Positions 34,345 through 42,269 of a DNA stretch of 64,000 bases are shown here, piece after piece. Source of the DNA: Streptomyces sp. NBC_01224 (GTDB lineage Bacteria; Actinomycetota; Actinomycetes; Streptomycetales; Streptomycetaceae). Within the stretch, counting starts at the first letter, position 1. Every line of letters begins with the position of its first letter. Below the pieces are notes generated by a model. It was not told the origin of the DNA and ran no database searches. It saw only the letters and a program-made list of their open reading frames with translations. The stretch covers positions 3,968,001 to 4,032,000 of the forward strand of contig NZ_CP108529.1 of assembly GCF_036002945.1 (NCBI RefSeq). Direction: 5' to 3'. The position numbers and the translations under genes are program-made.

Positions 34345-35064
34345 GTGGTGGCGGCAGTTGTGCTGTTCGTGGAAGAGCCCATCGGAGTCGAAGAGCCCAT
34401 CGGAGTCATGGAAGCCACGAAGATCCTCCGACAACGGGGCGAGCAACTGCTCGACGCCGCGGTGCGGTACACGGAGGAGCGGCACTGGGCCGTGTGCCCC
34501 GGCACCTGGCTGGAGGCGGCCGAGGGAGCCGAGCGGTGCTCGTGCGGTGACGCCGGATGTGCCTCCCCCGGCGCCCACCCCGCCGGACCCGACTGGGCGG
34601 GCCAGGCGACCGGCAGTGGTGCCGCGGCCCGCCGGATGTGGTCCAAGTACCCCGGGGCGTCGATCCTGTTGCCCACCGGTCGCACCTTCGACGCGATCGA
34701 CGTACCGGAGTCCGCCGGCTTCCTCGCCCTGGCCCGGATGGAGCGGATGGACGTGCCGATCGGGCCCGTCACCCGCACCCCCGACCGGCGGATGCTCTTC
34801 TTCGTCCTGCCGGGTACGACGACCGACGTGGACGCCCTGGTAAGGAAGTTGGACTGGCGAGCAGCATCGATCGGCCTCGTCGGCCGCGGCGACGGTCACT
34901 ACGTGACGGGGCCGCCGACCCGGATCGGCGGACGTGGGGCGGTGCAGTGGGCCCGCCGTCCCACATCCGCCAACCGGTGGCTGCCGGACGCCGAGGAGCT
35001 CATCAGCCCGCTCGCCTACGCCTGCGCGAGGGAAGCAGCCGACGCACGGGCACGCCTTCCCTGA
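34345..35064 (+). CDS. Bifunctional primase/polymerase N-terminal-domain-like protein
   Basis: This 239-residue frame resembles the primase-polymerase (Prim-Pol/BT4734-like) N-terminal family of Streptomyces: HWAVCPGTWLEAAEGAERCS, CGDAGCASPGAHPAGPDW, WSKYPGASILLPTGRTFDAI and a glycine-rich GLVGRGDGHYVTGPPTRIG. No full polymerase catalytic set or helicase is present, so the role may not be replication. The start is uncertain: 34345 has no clear ribosome site, and the tandem repeat before ATG 34408 could belong to either the leader or the coding region. Confidence 0.65.
   Translation: MVAAVVLFVEEPIGVEEPIGVMEATKILRQRGEQLLDAAVRYTEERHWAVCPGTWLEAAEGAERCSCGDAGCASPGAHPAGPDWAGQATGSGAAARRMWSKYPGASILLPTGRTFDAIDVPESAGFLALARMERMDVPIGPVTRTPDRRMLFFVLPGTTTDVDALVRKLDWRAASIGLVGRGDGHYVTGPPTRIGGRGAVQWARRPTSANRWLPDAEELISPLAYACAREAADARARLP
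34372..34407. repeat. 18-bp perfect tandem duplication
   Basis: GAAGAGCCCATCGGAGTC is present twice in a row (34372-34389 and 34390-34407), immediately before an ATG at 34408. Read in the gene frame it duplicates EEPIGV. It changes neither frame nor downstream sequence; a slipped-strand duplication is the simple explanation. Confidence 0.8.
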
Positions 35065-35117
35065 GGTGCCATTTCGTAGGCTGTCCCCATACACGGGGAC
35101 ACCGAAAGGCTTACATC

Positions 35118-35957
35118 ATGCAGGACCGGACAGAGACCGACAGAGCAGTGCGGGCAGGGGAAACAGGAGAGGCGGGCGGAGCGCCGACGGCGCCGCCCGC
35201 CGTTCGCGTACAGGGGCTGTGGAAGCGGTTCGGCGAACAGACCGCGGTCGCCGGGATCGATCTGGAGCTGCCCGCGGGCAAGTTCATCGGCCTGGTGGGG
35301 CCCAACGGAGCGGGCAAGACCACCACTCTGTCGATGGTCACCGGACTGCTCCGCCCCGACCAGGGACTGATCGAGGTCGGCGGCCATGACGTGTGGCGCG
35401 ACCCGGTCGAGGTGAAGTCCAGGATCGGTGTGCTCCCGGAGGGGCTGCGGCTCTTCGAACGCCTCTCGGGGCGCGAACTCCTCGCATACACCGGAAGATT
35501 GCGCGGGCTGCCGGGCGCCGAGGTCGACAAACGGGCCACCCAGCTGCTCGATGTACTCGATCTGGCGGGCTCCCAGCACAAGCTGGTCGTCGACTACTCG
35601 ACCGGCATGCGGAAGAAGATCGGGCTCGCCGCCGCGCTGCTGCACAACCCCGAAGTGCTCTTCCTGGACGAGCCGTTCGAGGGCGTCGACCCGGTGTCGG
35701 CGCAGACCATCCGCGAGGTTCTGGAGCGGTACACCCGCTCGGGGGCGACCGTCGTCTTCTCCAGCCATGTGATGGAGCTCGTGGAGTCCCTCTGCGACTG
35801 GGTGGCCGTCATGGCCGCCGGCACGATCCGGGCCCAGGGCACCCTGGCCCAGGTGCGCGGCGAGGCGTCCTCGCTGCAGAACGCCTTCCTCGAACTCGTC
35901 GGCGCAGGCTCCCGGACCACCGGCGAGTCCCTGGACTGGCTGGGCGGCGACCGATGA
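35118..35957 (+). CDS. ABC transporter ATP-binding protein
   Basis: The 279-residue ATPase has Walker A GPNGAGKTT, signature YSTGMRKKIG, Walker B VLFLDEPFEGVDP and H-loop region VVFSSHVMELVES. It is a CcmA/NatA-like single-domain subunit of a two-gene transporter. Stop and the permease start overlap (ATGA at 35954-35957). The substrate is unknown; the large partner permease suggests an exporter of the ABC-2 class. Confidence 0.86.
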   Translation: MQDRTETDRAVRAGETGEAGGAPTAPPAVRVQGLWKRFGEQTAVAGIDLELPAGKFIGLVGPNGAGKTTTLSMVTGLLRPDQGLIEVGGHDVWRDPVEVKSRIGVLPEGLRLFERLSGRELLAYTGRLRGLPGAEVDKRATQLLDVLDLAGSQHKLVVDYSTGMRKKIGLAAALLHNPEVLFLDEPFEGVDPVSAQTIREVLERYTRSGATVVFSSHVMELVESLCDWVAVMAAGTIRAQGTLAQVRGEASSLQNAFLELVGAGSRTTGESLDWLGGDR

Positions 35958-37606
35958 GCGTGCTCGACGCCCCCGTGGGAGCCGCCCCCGGCCAAAACGG
36001 CACGAGCGGCGGCGAGGGGCTCGTCCCCGTCTTCGTACGGCTCAAGCTGACCCTGCTGCGCAACGGGCTGCGGCAGTCGGCCGGCCGACGGGCCGCGTAC
36101 ATCACCTCCGTCGTCCTCGCCCTGCTGATCGCCGCGAGCCAGCTGATGGGACTGATCGCACTGCGCGGGCACGCCCATGTCGGTGCCCTCGTCATCCTGA
36201 TGACCGGGGTGCTGGCGGTCGGCTGGACGGTGATGCCGCTGTTCTTCCCCAGCGGTGACGAGACCCTCGACCCGAGCCGTCTGGTGATGCTGCCGTTGCG
36301 GCCGCGCCCGCTGATCGCTGCGCTGCTGACGGCGTCACTGGTCGGGATCGGTCCGCTGTTCACGCTCTGTCTGGCGGCCGGCTCGGTGATCGCGGTGGCG
36401 CAGGGGGTGGCCGGTGCGGTGTTCGCCGTGGTGGCCGCGCCACTCACGTTGCTGGTGTGCGTCGCGCTGACACGGGCCGTGGCCACGGCCAACACCCGGC
36501 TGCTGACATCACGCAAGGGCCGCGATCTCGCGGTGCTCAGCGGGCTCGTGATCGCGGTGGGCTTCCAGGTCGTCAACTTCGGTGCACAGCGGCTGGGACA
36601 GGCGGGCGGCCTCTCCGCGCTCGAACCGGCCGCGGACGTGGTGCGCTGGCTGCCGCCCGCCTCGGCGATCGGGGCGGTGGACTCGGCGTCGCGGGGCTCG
36701 TACGGGCAGGCCGCCGTACAGCTGCTGCTGTCCGTGGCGGCGCTGTTCGCGCTGTTGTGGCTGTGGCAGCGGAGTCTGGTGAAGCTGATGACGGCCCCGG
36801 ACGGCTCGACCCTCTCCGCCGCCGGGCCGACCCGCGAGAAGGCCGGCAAGGGTGGCTCCCGGCTCTCCGCACTGCTGCCCGCGGGGCGTACCGGCCCGGT
36901 GATGGAGCGCAGCCTGCGGTACATCGCACGCGATCCGAAGACCAAGGCCGCCTGGGTCACGGCGCTGGCGATCGGGCTGATCGTGCCGATGCTCAACGCC
37001 GTGCAGGGCAGCGGCTCGATCTACTTCGCCTGCTTCGCCGCCGGAATGCTCGGCATCCAGATGTACAACCAGTTCGGGCAGGACACGTCCGCGTTCTGGA
37101 TGGTGGCGCTGACCATCTCCTCCACCCGGGACGCGTACATCGAACTGCGCGCGCGGGCAATGGCGTTGCTGCTGATCACCCTGCCGTACACGACCCTGGT
37201 GACGGTGCTGACGGCGGCGGTCCTCGGCGACTGGGGCGCGCTGCCGGAGGCCATGGGGCTGTCGTTCGCCCTGCTGGGCGCGATGCTGGCGACGGGCGCC
37301 GTGGCATCGGCGAACTTCCCGTACTCGATCCCGCAGGACGGGGCGTTCAAGAACGTGGCACCGGGGCAGGCCGGGCTCGCCTGGATCTCGATCTTCGGCG
37401 GCATGATCTCGGCGGCGCTGCTCTGCGCACCCGTGATCGCGGTGACGATCTGGCTCCATGTCGCCGACATCGAGCAGTGGCTGTGGCTGCTGCTGCCCGC
37501 GGGGGCCGTGTACGGGGCGCTGATCTCCTGGGCGGGGCTACGGCTCGCCGCTCCCCGAACGGCGAACCGGCTCCCGGAGATCCTGGCGGCGGTCAGCAAG
37601 GGCTGA
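35954..37606 (+). CDS. ABC transporter permease, large ABC-2-like
   Basis: The 550-residue membrane protein has about 10-12 hydrophobic segments in two halves, separated by a charged loop near residues 275-315 (SAAGPTREKAGKGGSRL). It begins with SVLDAPVGAAP and has a short cytoplasmic N-terminus, with a basic motif KLTLLRNGLRQSAGRR before TM1. The 4-bp overlap with the ATPase gene makes them one transporter. No signature tells the cargo. Confidence 0.8.
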   Translation: MSVLDAPVGAAPGQNGTSGGEGLVPVFVRLKLTLLRNGLRQSAGRRAAYITSVVLALLIAASQLMGLIALRGHAHVGALVILMTGVLAVGWTVMPLFFPSGDETLDPSRLVMLPLRPRPLIAALLTASLVGIGPLFTLCLAAGSVIAVAQGVAGAVFAVVAAPLTLLVCVALTRAVATANTRLLTSRKGRDLAVLSGLVIAVGFQVVNFGAQRLGQAGGLSALEPAADVVRWLPPASAIGAVDSASRGSYGQAAVQLLLSVAALFALLWLWQRSLVKLMTAPDGSTLSAAGPTREKAGKGGSRLSALLPAGRTGPVMERSLRYIARDPKTKAAWVTALAIGLIVPMLNAVQGSGSIYFACFAAGMLGIQMYNQFGQDTSAFWMVALTISSTRDAYIELRARAMALLLITLPYTTLVTVLTAAVLGDWGALPEAMGLSFALLGAMLATGAVASANFPYSIPQDGAFKNVAPGQAGLAWISIFGGMISAALLCAPVIAVTIWLHVADIEQWLWLLLPAGAVYGALISWAGLRLAAPRTANRLPEILAAVSKG

Positions 37607-37622
37607 GAGCTTCCTCCGCAGG

Positions 37623-37663
37623 GCCTGTCTCTCTTTGCCGGCCGGTCTCAAGGGGAGACAGGC
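37623..37663. terminator. Convergent hairpin at the permease/hydrolase junction
   Basis: GCCTGTCTC and GAGACAGGC form a 9-bp stem around a 23-nt loop. The right arm lies inside the 3' end of the leftward alpha/beta hydrolase gene (its stop is at 37648-37650). It could end both convergent transcripts. Confidence 0.45.
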
Positions 37664-38553
37664 TCGCGGTCGTCCTGAGGGTCCTCGGCGAACTGCTCCA
37701 GGAAGGGTTCGACCGCCGCTCGCCAGCCCTCCGGCTGGTCGTAGTGGACGAGATGGCCGGCGTCGGCCACCTCCGCGTACTGCCCGCGCGGCAGTACGCG
37801 GACCATCTCCTGGGCCTCCGCCCGGCCCAGCTCGCCGTCGAGGCCACGGAGCACCAGGGTCGGGCACCGGACCTGTGCCAGCTCCTCCCAGTGCGCGTCG
37901 AACACCCACGTCGCGCGGGACTGGAGCATCTGGCGACGGGAGAAGACGGGGCGCCAGCCGTCGGCCCGCTCGGCCATCACCTCGGCGAAGAATTCGCCGC
38001 GGGCGGGGTTGGGCCGCTCCACCCAGGGGTCGTCCTCGCCGAACCACTTCCGTACGTCGGAGAGCGTCGCGAACGGCACCGGCCAGGACTTGAACCAGTC
38101 CTCCCACTCCCGCTGCGAGGCCGCCCCGAGCGCCGAGGCCCGCATGTCGCAGACGACCAGGGCCCGGACGAGATCGGGGCGCTTCGCGGCGAGCTGCCAG
38201 GCGGTGAGCGCTCCCATCGCATGCCCGACGAGAGTGACGGGGGCGAGGCCGAGCTGTTCGATCGCCGCCTCGGCGTCGGCGACGTACGCATCACGGGTGT
38301 ACGGGCCTTCGGCCGGCTTCTCGCTGCGGCCGTGCCCTCGCTGGTCGAGGCCGACGGCGCGGTGCCGCTCGGCGAGCCAGCGGGTGGTCGAGGCCCAGTG
38401 GGAGGCCCGGCCCATCAAACCGTGGAGCAATAAGACCCCGGGGGCGCGTTCGCCCTCCGTGCGCCCTTTGGGCGGGTCGGCGAACTCCCAGGCCGCGAGG
38501 CGTACGCCGTCGGTCCCGGTCACATCGATGCGCCGCACCATATGTTCTGGCAC
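37648..38553 (-). CDS. Alpha/beta hydrolase with Ser-to-Ala nucleophile position
   Basis: The protein has 301 residues from GTG 38553 (alternatives GTG 38574 and ATG 38541). It has oxyanion motif LLHGLMGRASHW, the following GLDQRGHGRSEKP, a nucleophile elbow reading VGHAMGALTAW (Ala where Ser is expected; codon GCG), acid in LRGLDGELG and the final histidine in VADAGHLVHY. The fold is clear, but serine-hydrolase chemistry is doubtful. It may bind a ligand, be a cofactor-independent enzyme of another type, or be regulatory. Confidence 0.8.
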   Translation of the reverse strand: MPEHMVRRIDVTGTDGVRLAAWEFADPPKGRTEGERAPGVLLLHGLMGRASHWASTTRWLAERHRAVGLDQRGHGRSEKPAEGPYTRDAYVADAEAAIEQLGLAPVTLVGHAMGALTAWQLAAKRPDLVRALVVCDMRASALGAASQREWEDWFKSWPVPFATLSDVRKWFGEDDPWVERPNPARGEFFAEVMAERADGWRPVFSRRQMLQSRATWVFDAHWEELAQVRCPTLVLRGLDGELGRAEAQEMVRVLPRGQYAEVADAGHLVHYDQPEGWRAAVEPFLEQFAEDPQDDREPVSP

Positions 38554-38803
38554 CCCCTTCTGATCCTCGATCACCGCTTGATCACCGCTCGATCACCGTG
38601 TGGTCGCGTCACGCCAGACTATCGAACCTCTATTCGAAAACCGGGTTCCGGCATCCAACACCCCTCGTTCGAGTGACCGGCTCCAAGGATTGACGGCGGC
38701 CGCGCAGGGGAGACCTTCTCCGGGAGGCGGGCCACTCGGGGATGAGGGCCCGTGGGGATCGACCTTGAGAGTTCGGGGCTCCGGGTCGAAACAGGGGAGG
38801 GCA

Positions 38804-38831
38804 GGCCCCGGCGCCGCAAGGCGCCGGGGCC
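38804..38831. terminator. 12-bp perfect hairpin with GNRA-type tetraloop
   Basis: GGCCCCGGCGCC, loop GCAA, GGCGCCGGGGCC is a perfect stem-loop of unusual stability, without a following T-tract. GNRA tetraloops are typical of folded RNAs, so it may be a terminator or part of a structured transcript. Confidence 0.55.
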
Positions 38832-38912
38832 CTCTGCCGTTCGGGGAGCGGTCGTTCGAGGGGCAGCCGGCGCCAAAACGCCTTCGCGAGCCGCGGCACG
38901 GGCTTCATGGGA

Positions 38913-38987
38913 GGCCGGGCGCGACCCGCAGGCGGCCGGGCGCAGATCGCGGGCGGCCGGGCGCGACCCGCGGGCGGCCGGGACTGC
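38913..38987. repeat. 21-bp tandem repeat, 3.5 copies
   Basis: Units begin GGCCGGGCGC at 38913, 38934 and 38955, with a partial fourth at 38976. The units differ only in the last third (GACCCGCAGGC, AGATCGCGGGC, GACCCGCGGGC). A period divisible by three can look like coding sequence, but no gene is supported here. It may be length-variable between strains. Confidence 0.7.
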
Positions 38988-39168
38988 GGCTGCGACCTTC
39001 CGGTGTTCGTGCCAGACATGCCGGACATGCCGGTACGACGGGCGCATGCGCCTGCTCCCTCCCCGACCGCGCGACCAGGTGGCGGACACTCTCAGGTATG
39101 CCTCAGCCACAGCCTGGCACGCGATCCGTCCGGGCGCTGCAATTCCGGGCGGAAAAACGGAATGCCGA

Positions 39169-39338
39169 CGTTACGACCTCGCCCACGATTGGCAGTGGGA
39201 GAAGGAGCGGTGTCCGGGGCCTTCGAATCCAAGGCGGAGGAGGGAGTCGACGCGGAGCGTCGGCGACTGACGACAACGCCGGAGGCGGAGGCCCCGGACA
39301 CCGCGACGCCGCTGACAATCGCGGGCGAGGTCGCAACG
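39169..39338. repeat. ~170-nt imperfect inverted repeat
   Basis: The left arm (39169-39225) and right arm (39286-39338) match as inverted repeats in two blocks. CGTTACGACCTCGCCC plus ACGATTG is mirrored at 39316-39338 with 2 mismatches in 23. GCGGTGTCCGGGGCCT is mirrored at 39289-39304 without mismatch. The middle holds a nested smaller stem (AGTCG/CGACT, ACGC/GCGT). The whole could fold as one long hairpin. It begins ~60 bp past the DtxR-type stop. Confidence 0.6.
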
Positions 39339-39399
39339 CTTCAGCGCCCTGTCGGCACCCGGTCGGCGGCACCGTCAGCGGTGCCCGTCGCGGCGCCCG

Positions 39400-40092
39400 T
39401 CAGCGCTTGGCCACGAACACATGCGAGGCGATCTCGGCGTCCAGCTCCGCCGCCTCGCCACTGCTGCCGACCAGCACCCCGCCGGGCGACTGGGTCACGC
39501 TGACCACGGAGCCGGGCTGCACACCCGCCCGCCGCAGCGTGTACATCAGCTGGGCGTCCGTCTGGATCGGCTCACCGATCCGGCGCACGACCACCGTCTT
39601 GCCCTCGGCACCCGGGTCGAGCTCCGACAGGCTCACCATGCCCTCGTCGAGGAACGGGTCGGCCTCGGCCTTCTCGCCCAGCTCCTCCAGGCCCGGGATC
39701 GGATTCCCGTACGGGGACTCCGTCGGGTGGCGCAGCAGCTCCAGCACCCGCCGCTCCACGGCCTCGCTCATCACATGCTCCCAGCGGCATGCCTCGGCGT
39801 GGACCTGCTCCCACTCCAGGCCGATCACGTCGACGAGCAGGCACTCGGCGAGCCGGTGCTTGCGCATGACGCGGGTCGCGAGGCGGCGCCCCTCGTCGGT
39901 CAGCTCCAGGTGGCGGTCGCCCGCGACCTGCACCAGGCCGTCGCGCTCCATGCGCGCCACCGTCTGGCTGACCGTCGGACCGCTCTGGTCCAGCCGTTCC
40001 GCAATCCGGGCGCGCATGGGGACCACGCCTTCCTCTTCGAGTTCGAGGATGGTGCGGAGATACATCTCCGTGGTGTCGATCAGTCCGGACAT
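39400..40092 (-). CDS. DtxR/IdeR-family metal-dependent repressor
   Basis: This 230-residue protein has an N-terminal winged HTH (ARIAERLDQSGPTVSQTVAR), a dimerisation/metal domain and a C-terminal SH3-like domain. Its residues M10, H79, E83, H98, C102, E105 and H106 coincide with the two metal sites of DtxR/IdeR as I know them (M10/C102/E105/H106 and H79/E83/H98), so iron(II) or manganese sensing is likely. In actinobacteria these repress siderophore and iron-uptake genes. Divergent from the SIS-domain gene. Confidence 0.88.
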   Translation of the reverse strand: MSGLIDTTEMYLRTILELEEEGVVPMRARIAERLDQSGPTVSQTVARMERDGLVQVAGDRHLELTDEGRRLATRVMRKHRLAECLLVDVIGLEWEQVHAEACRWEHVMSEAVERRVLELLRHPTESPYGNPIPGLEELGEKAEADPFLDEGMVSLSELDPGAEGKTVVVRRIGEPIQTDAQLMYTLRRAGVQPGSVVSVTQSPGGVLVGSSGEAAELDAEIASHVFVAKR

Positions 40093-40224
40093 TCGTGCCC
40101 CTCGATGCTGTGACAGGAAAACGTCGTAAGCGCTGTGCGCTGGCCCTGACCCAATTCTGACGCATACCGCCGACAACCGTGCCGTGCCGACCGAACGCTG
40201 TGCGGCGGAGCGGCGCGGGCGGTA

Positions 40225-40250
40225 TTGACAGGCCACTGGTCCAGACCGCA
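40225..40250 (+). promoter_or_regulatory. Likely promoter with DasR-type (dre) box
   Basis: TTGACA at 40225-40230 is a good -35. ACTGGTCCAGACCGCA at 40235-40250 closely matches the DasR-responsive element consensus ACTGGTCTAGACCACT (13 of 16 bases). It overlies the region between -35 and -10, as expected for repression by the GntR-family regulator DasR. A clear -10 is not seen. Confidence 0.6.
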
Positions 40251-40309
40251 ACGTGATCCGCGACGCGGACACCCCACGGACAATTCTCCCCGCCGGAAAG
40301 GCCTCCTCG

Positions 40310-41065
40310 ATGAGCGACAGCAAGCTGGCCGGTCAGTTCTTCGATGCAGCGATCGGCCTGCTGGAGCGCGTACGCGACGAGGAGTCCGGCAACATCGCGG
40401 CCGCCGGTGCCGCGATCGCCGACACCGTCGCCGCGGGCGGCAGGCTCTTCGCCTTCGGTGCCGGGCACTCCTCGCTCGCCGCGCAGGACGTCGTCTACCG
40501 GGCGGGCGGACTCGCCCTGATGAACCTGCTGGCCGTGCCCGGGAGCGTCGGCGTCGACGTCATGCCGGCGCCCCTCGGCTCGGCACTGGAGCGGGTCAAC
40601 GGGCTGGCGGGCGCGGTGCTCGACTCCAGCCCCGCCAAGGCGGGCGACGTCCTCGTGATCATCTCGCTCTCCGGGCGCAACGCGCTTCCGGTGGAGATGG
40701 CGATGAATGCGCGGGCGCTCGGCCTGAAGGTCATCGGCGTCACTTCGGTGGCGTACGCAGACGGCACCCGGTCCCGGCACAGCTCGGGCGGCTTCCTGCG
40801 GGACCACTGCGACATCGTGCTCGACAGCAAGATCTCCATCGGCGACGCGGAGCTGACCGCCGAAGGGGTCGCGGCGCCGTTCGCACCCGCGTCGACGGTC
40901 GTCACCAGTGCGGTGATGCAGGCGATGATGGCCGCCGCGGTGGAGCAGCTCGTGGCGCGGGGGGTCGAGCCGCCGATGCTGCGGTCGGGGAACGTCGACG
41001 GCGGTCACGAGTGGAACGGGCGCGTCATGACGGAGTACCGGGACCGGATCTTCTACCGCCACTGA
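40310..41065 (+). CDS. SIS-domain sugar-phosphate protein (NagS-like)
   Basis: The protein has 251 residues with a single SIS fold: FDAAIGLLERVRDEESGNIA, sugar-binding GAGHSSLAAQDVVYRAGGLA, then VIISLSGRNALPVEMAMNAR (phosphate-binding serines) and NVDGGHEWNGRVMTEYRDRI. In Streptomyces coelicolor, a SIS protein in this DtxR-neighbouring setting (SCO4393, called NagS) has been linked to N-acetylglucosamine-6-phosphate dehydration and aminosugar toxicity. I match by pattern and by the DasR-like box upstream, not by alignment. Cytosolic. Confidence 0.8.
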   Translation: MSDSKLAGQFFDAAIGLLERVRDEESGNIAAAGAAIADTVAAGGRLFAFGAGHSSLAAQDVVYRAGGLALMNLLAVPGSVGVDVMPAPLGSALERVNGLAGAVLDSSPAKAGDVLVIISLSGRNALPVEMAMNARALGLKVIGVTSVAYADGTRSRHSSGGFLRDHCDIVLDSKISIGDAELTAEGVAAPFAPASTVVTSAVMQAMMAAAVEQLVARGVEPPMLRSGNVDGGHEWNGRVMTEYRDRIFYRH

Positions 41066-41090
41066 TCGCGCCGGGCCGCCGGCCGCCCCG

Positions 41091-42269
41091 CTACGGGCAC
41101 GTCGGCAGCACGACCCGGACCGTCAGTCCGCCGCCCGGGTTCGCCGTCGCGCTCGCCTCGCCGCCGTGCGCCCTCGCGATCGACGCCACGATGGAGAGCC
41201 CCAGACCGGCCCCCTCACCGGGAGCATGGCGGCGGGCCTGCGCCCGGCGGAACGGCTCGAACAGCAGCGGCACGGTCGCCGGGTCCACCACCGGCCCGGT
41301 GTTGGCGACCTCCAGACCGCCCGGCCCCACCCGGACCCGTACCGTCCCGCCGGGGTGGTTGTGGCGCAGCGCGTTGGCGACCAGGTTGTGCACGAGATGG
41401 CCCAGCAGGACCGGGTCGCCCTCGGCCGGCAGTGGCCGGGCCTCCGCCTCGACGGTGATGGAACGGTTCTTCGCCTCCGGCTCCAGCGCCTCGGTCACCG
41501 TGGCCGCGATCGCGTCCAGTTCGACCCGTTCGCGCCGCCGCAGGCCCTCGTCACAGACCGCGAGGAGCAGCAGTCCCTCGATCAGCTGCTCGCTGTCGGC
41601 GGCGGTGTCGATGAGTTTGTCCCGGATCCAGGCGACCTTCTCGGGCGGCGGGTCGTCGGCGAGGCCGATCTCGGCTGCGGCCCGCTGCACGGCGAGCGGG
41701 GTGCGCAGCTCATGGGCGGCGTTGGCGGCGAACCGCTGGCGGGCGGCGACCAACTCCTCGATCCGGTCGAGCATCCCGTCGAAGGTGTCGGCCAGTTCCT
41801 TGAGCTCGCCGGGCGGGGCCTTCAGCGCGAGGCGTTCGTGCAGGTTGCTGCCGGAGAGCCGGCGGGCGCGGGCGGTGATGACGCCGACCGGCCGCAGCAC
41901 CCGGCCCGCCATCCACCAGGCGAGCGCGACGGAGAGCACCGAGTAGACGGCGAGGGAGACCCCGGAGACCGTCAGCAGCTGGTTGAGCGCGGCGTCCCCG
42001 GCCGCGGTGGTGACCCTCTTCGCCACCGCGTACTGCCCGGGTTCCATGACCACGGTATGCGCCCAGTCCGACGACGGCTGGGGCATGGAGGCCACGCCCG
42101 ACCGGACGGCGGGGGTGGCCCCGTCGGGGACCGCCGGGGCCACCGCAGTGAGCACAGTGGCGTAGAGGCGCTCGCTGACCAGCAGGTAGACCAGCCCCAT
42201 CAGCAGGGCGCCGGCCAGCACCAGCAGTCCGCCGTACAGCGCGGTGAGTCGGGCGCGCTCGCTCCTCAC
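41091..42269 (-). CDS. Two-component sensor histidine kinase
   Basis: The 392-residue protein has TM1 at 8-30, an extracellular loop with YPGQYAVAKRV-like MEPGQYAVAKRVTTAAG, TM2 at ~100-121, a HAMP segment, DHp with H186 in AANAAHELRTPLAV, and a catalytic domain with N box LVHNLVANALRHN and G box GEGAGLGLSIVASIARAHGG. GTG start at 42269 overlaps the response-regulator stop (GTGA), so they are one unit. The ligand is unknown. Divergent export operon at 43158 is its likely target. Confidence 0.87.
   Translation of the reverse strand: MRSERARLTALYGGLLVLAGALLMGLVYLLVSERLYATVLTAVAPAVPDGATPAVRSGVASMPQPSSDWAHTVVMEPGQYAVAKRVTTAAGDAALNQLLTVSGVSLAVYSVLSVALAWWMAGRVLRPVGVITARARRLSGSNLHERLALKAPPGELKELADTFDGMLDRIEELVAARQRFAANAAHELRTPLAVQRAAAEIGLADDPPPEKVAWIRDKLIDTAADSEQLIEGLLLLAVCDEGLRRRERVELDAIAATVTEALEPEAKNRSITVEAEARPLPAEGDPVLLGHLVHNLVANALRHNHPGGTVRVRVGPGGLEVANTGPVVDPATVPLLFEPFRRAQARRHAPGEGAGLGLSIVASIARAHGGEASATANPGGGLTVRVVLPTCP

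Larger units (their letters stand above)
38554..39399. other. 846-bp intergenic region with strong secondary structure
   Basis: No convincing gene was found. The region holds a 12-bp hairpin with a GCAA loop (38804-38831), a 21-bp tandem repeat (38913-38987) and a long imperfect inverted repeat (39169-39338). It separates two leftward genes: the upstream DtxR-type gene ends at 39400, and the alpha/beta hydrolase starts at 38553. It could contain a small RNA, a MITE-like element and the hydrolase promoter. Confidence 0.6.
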
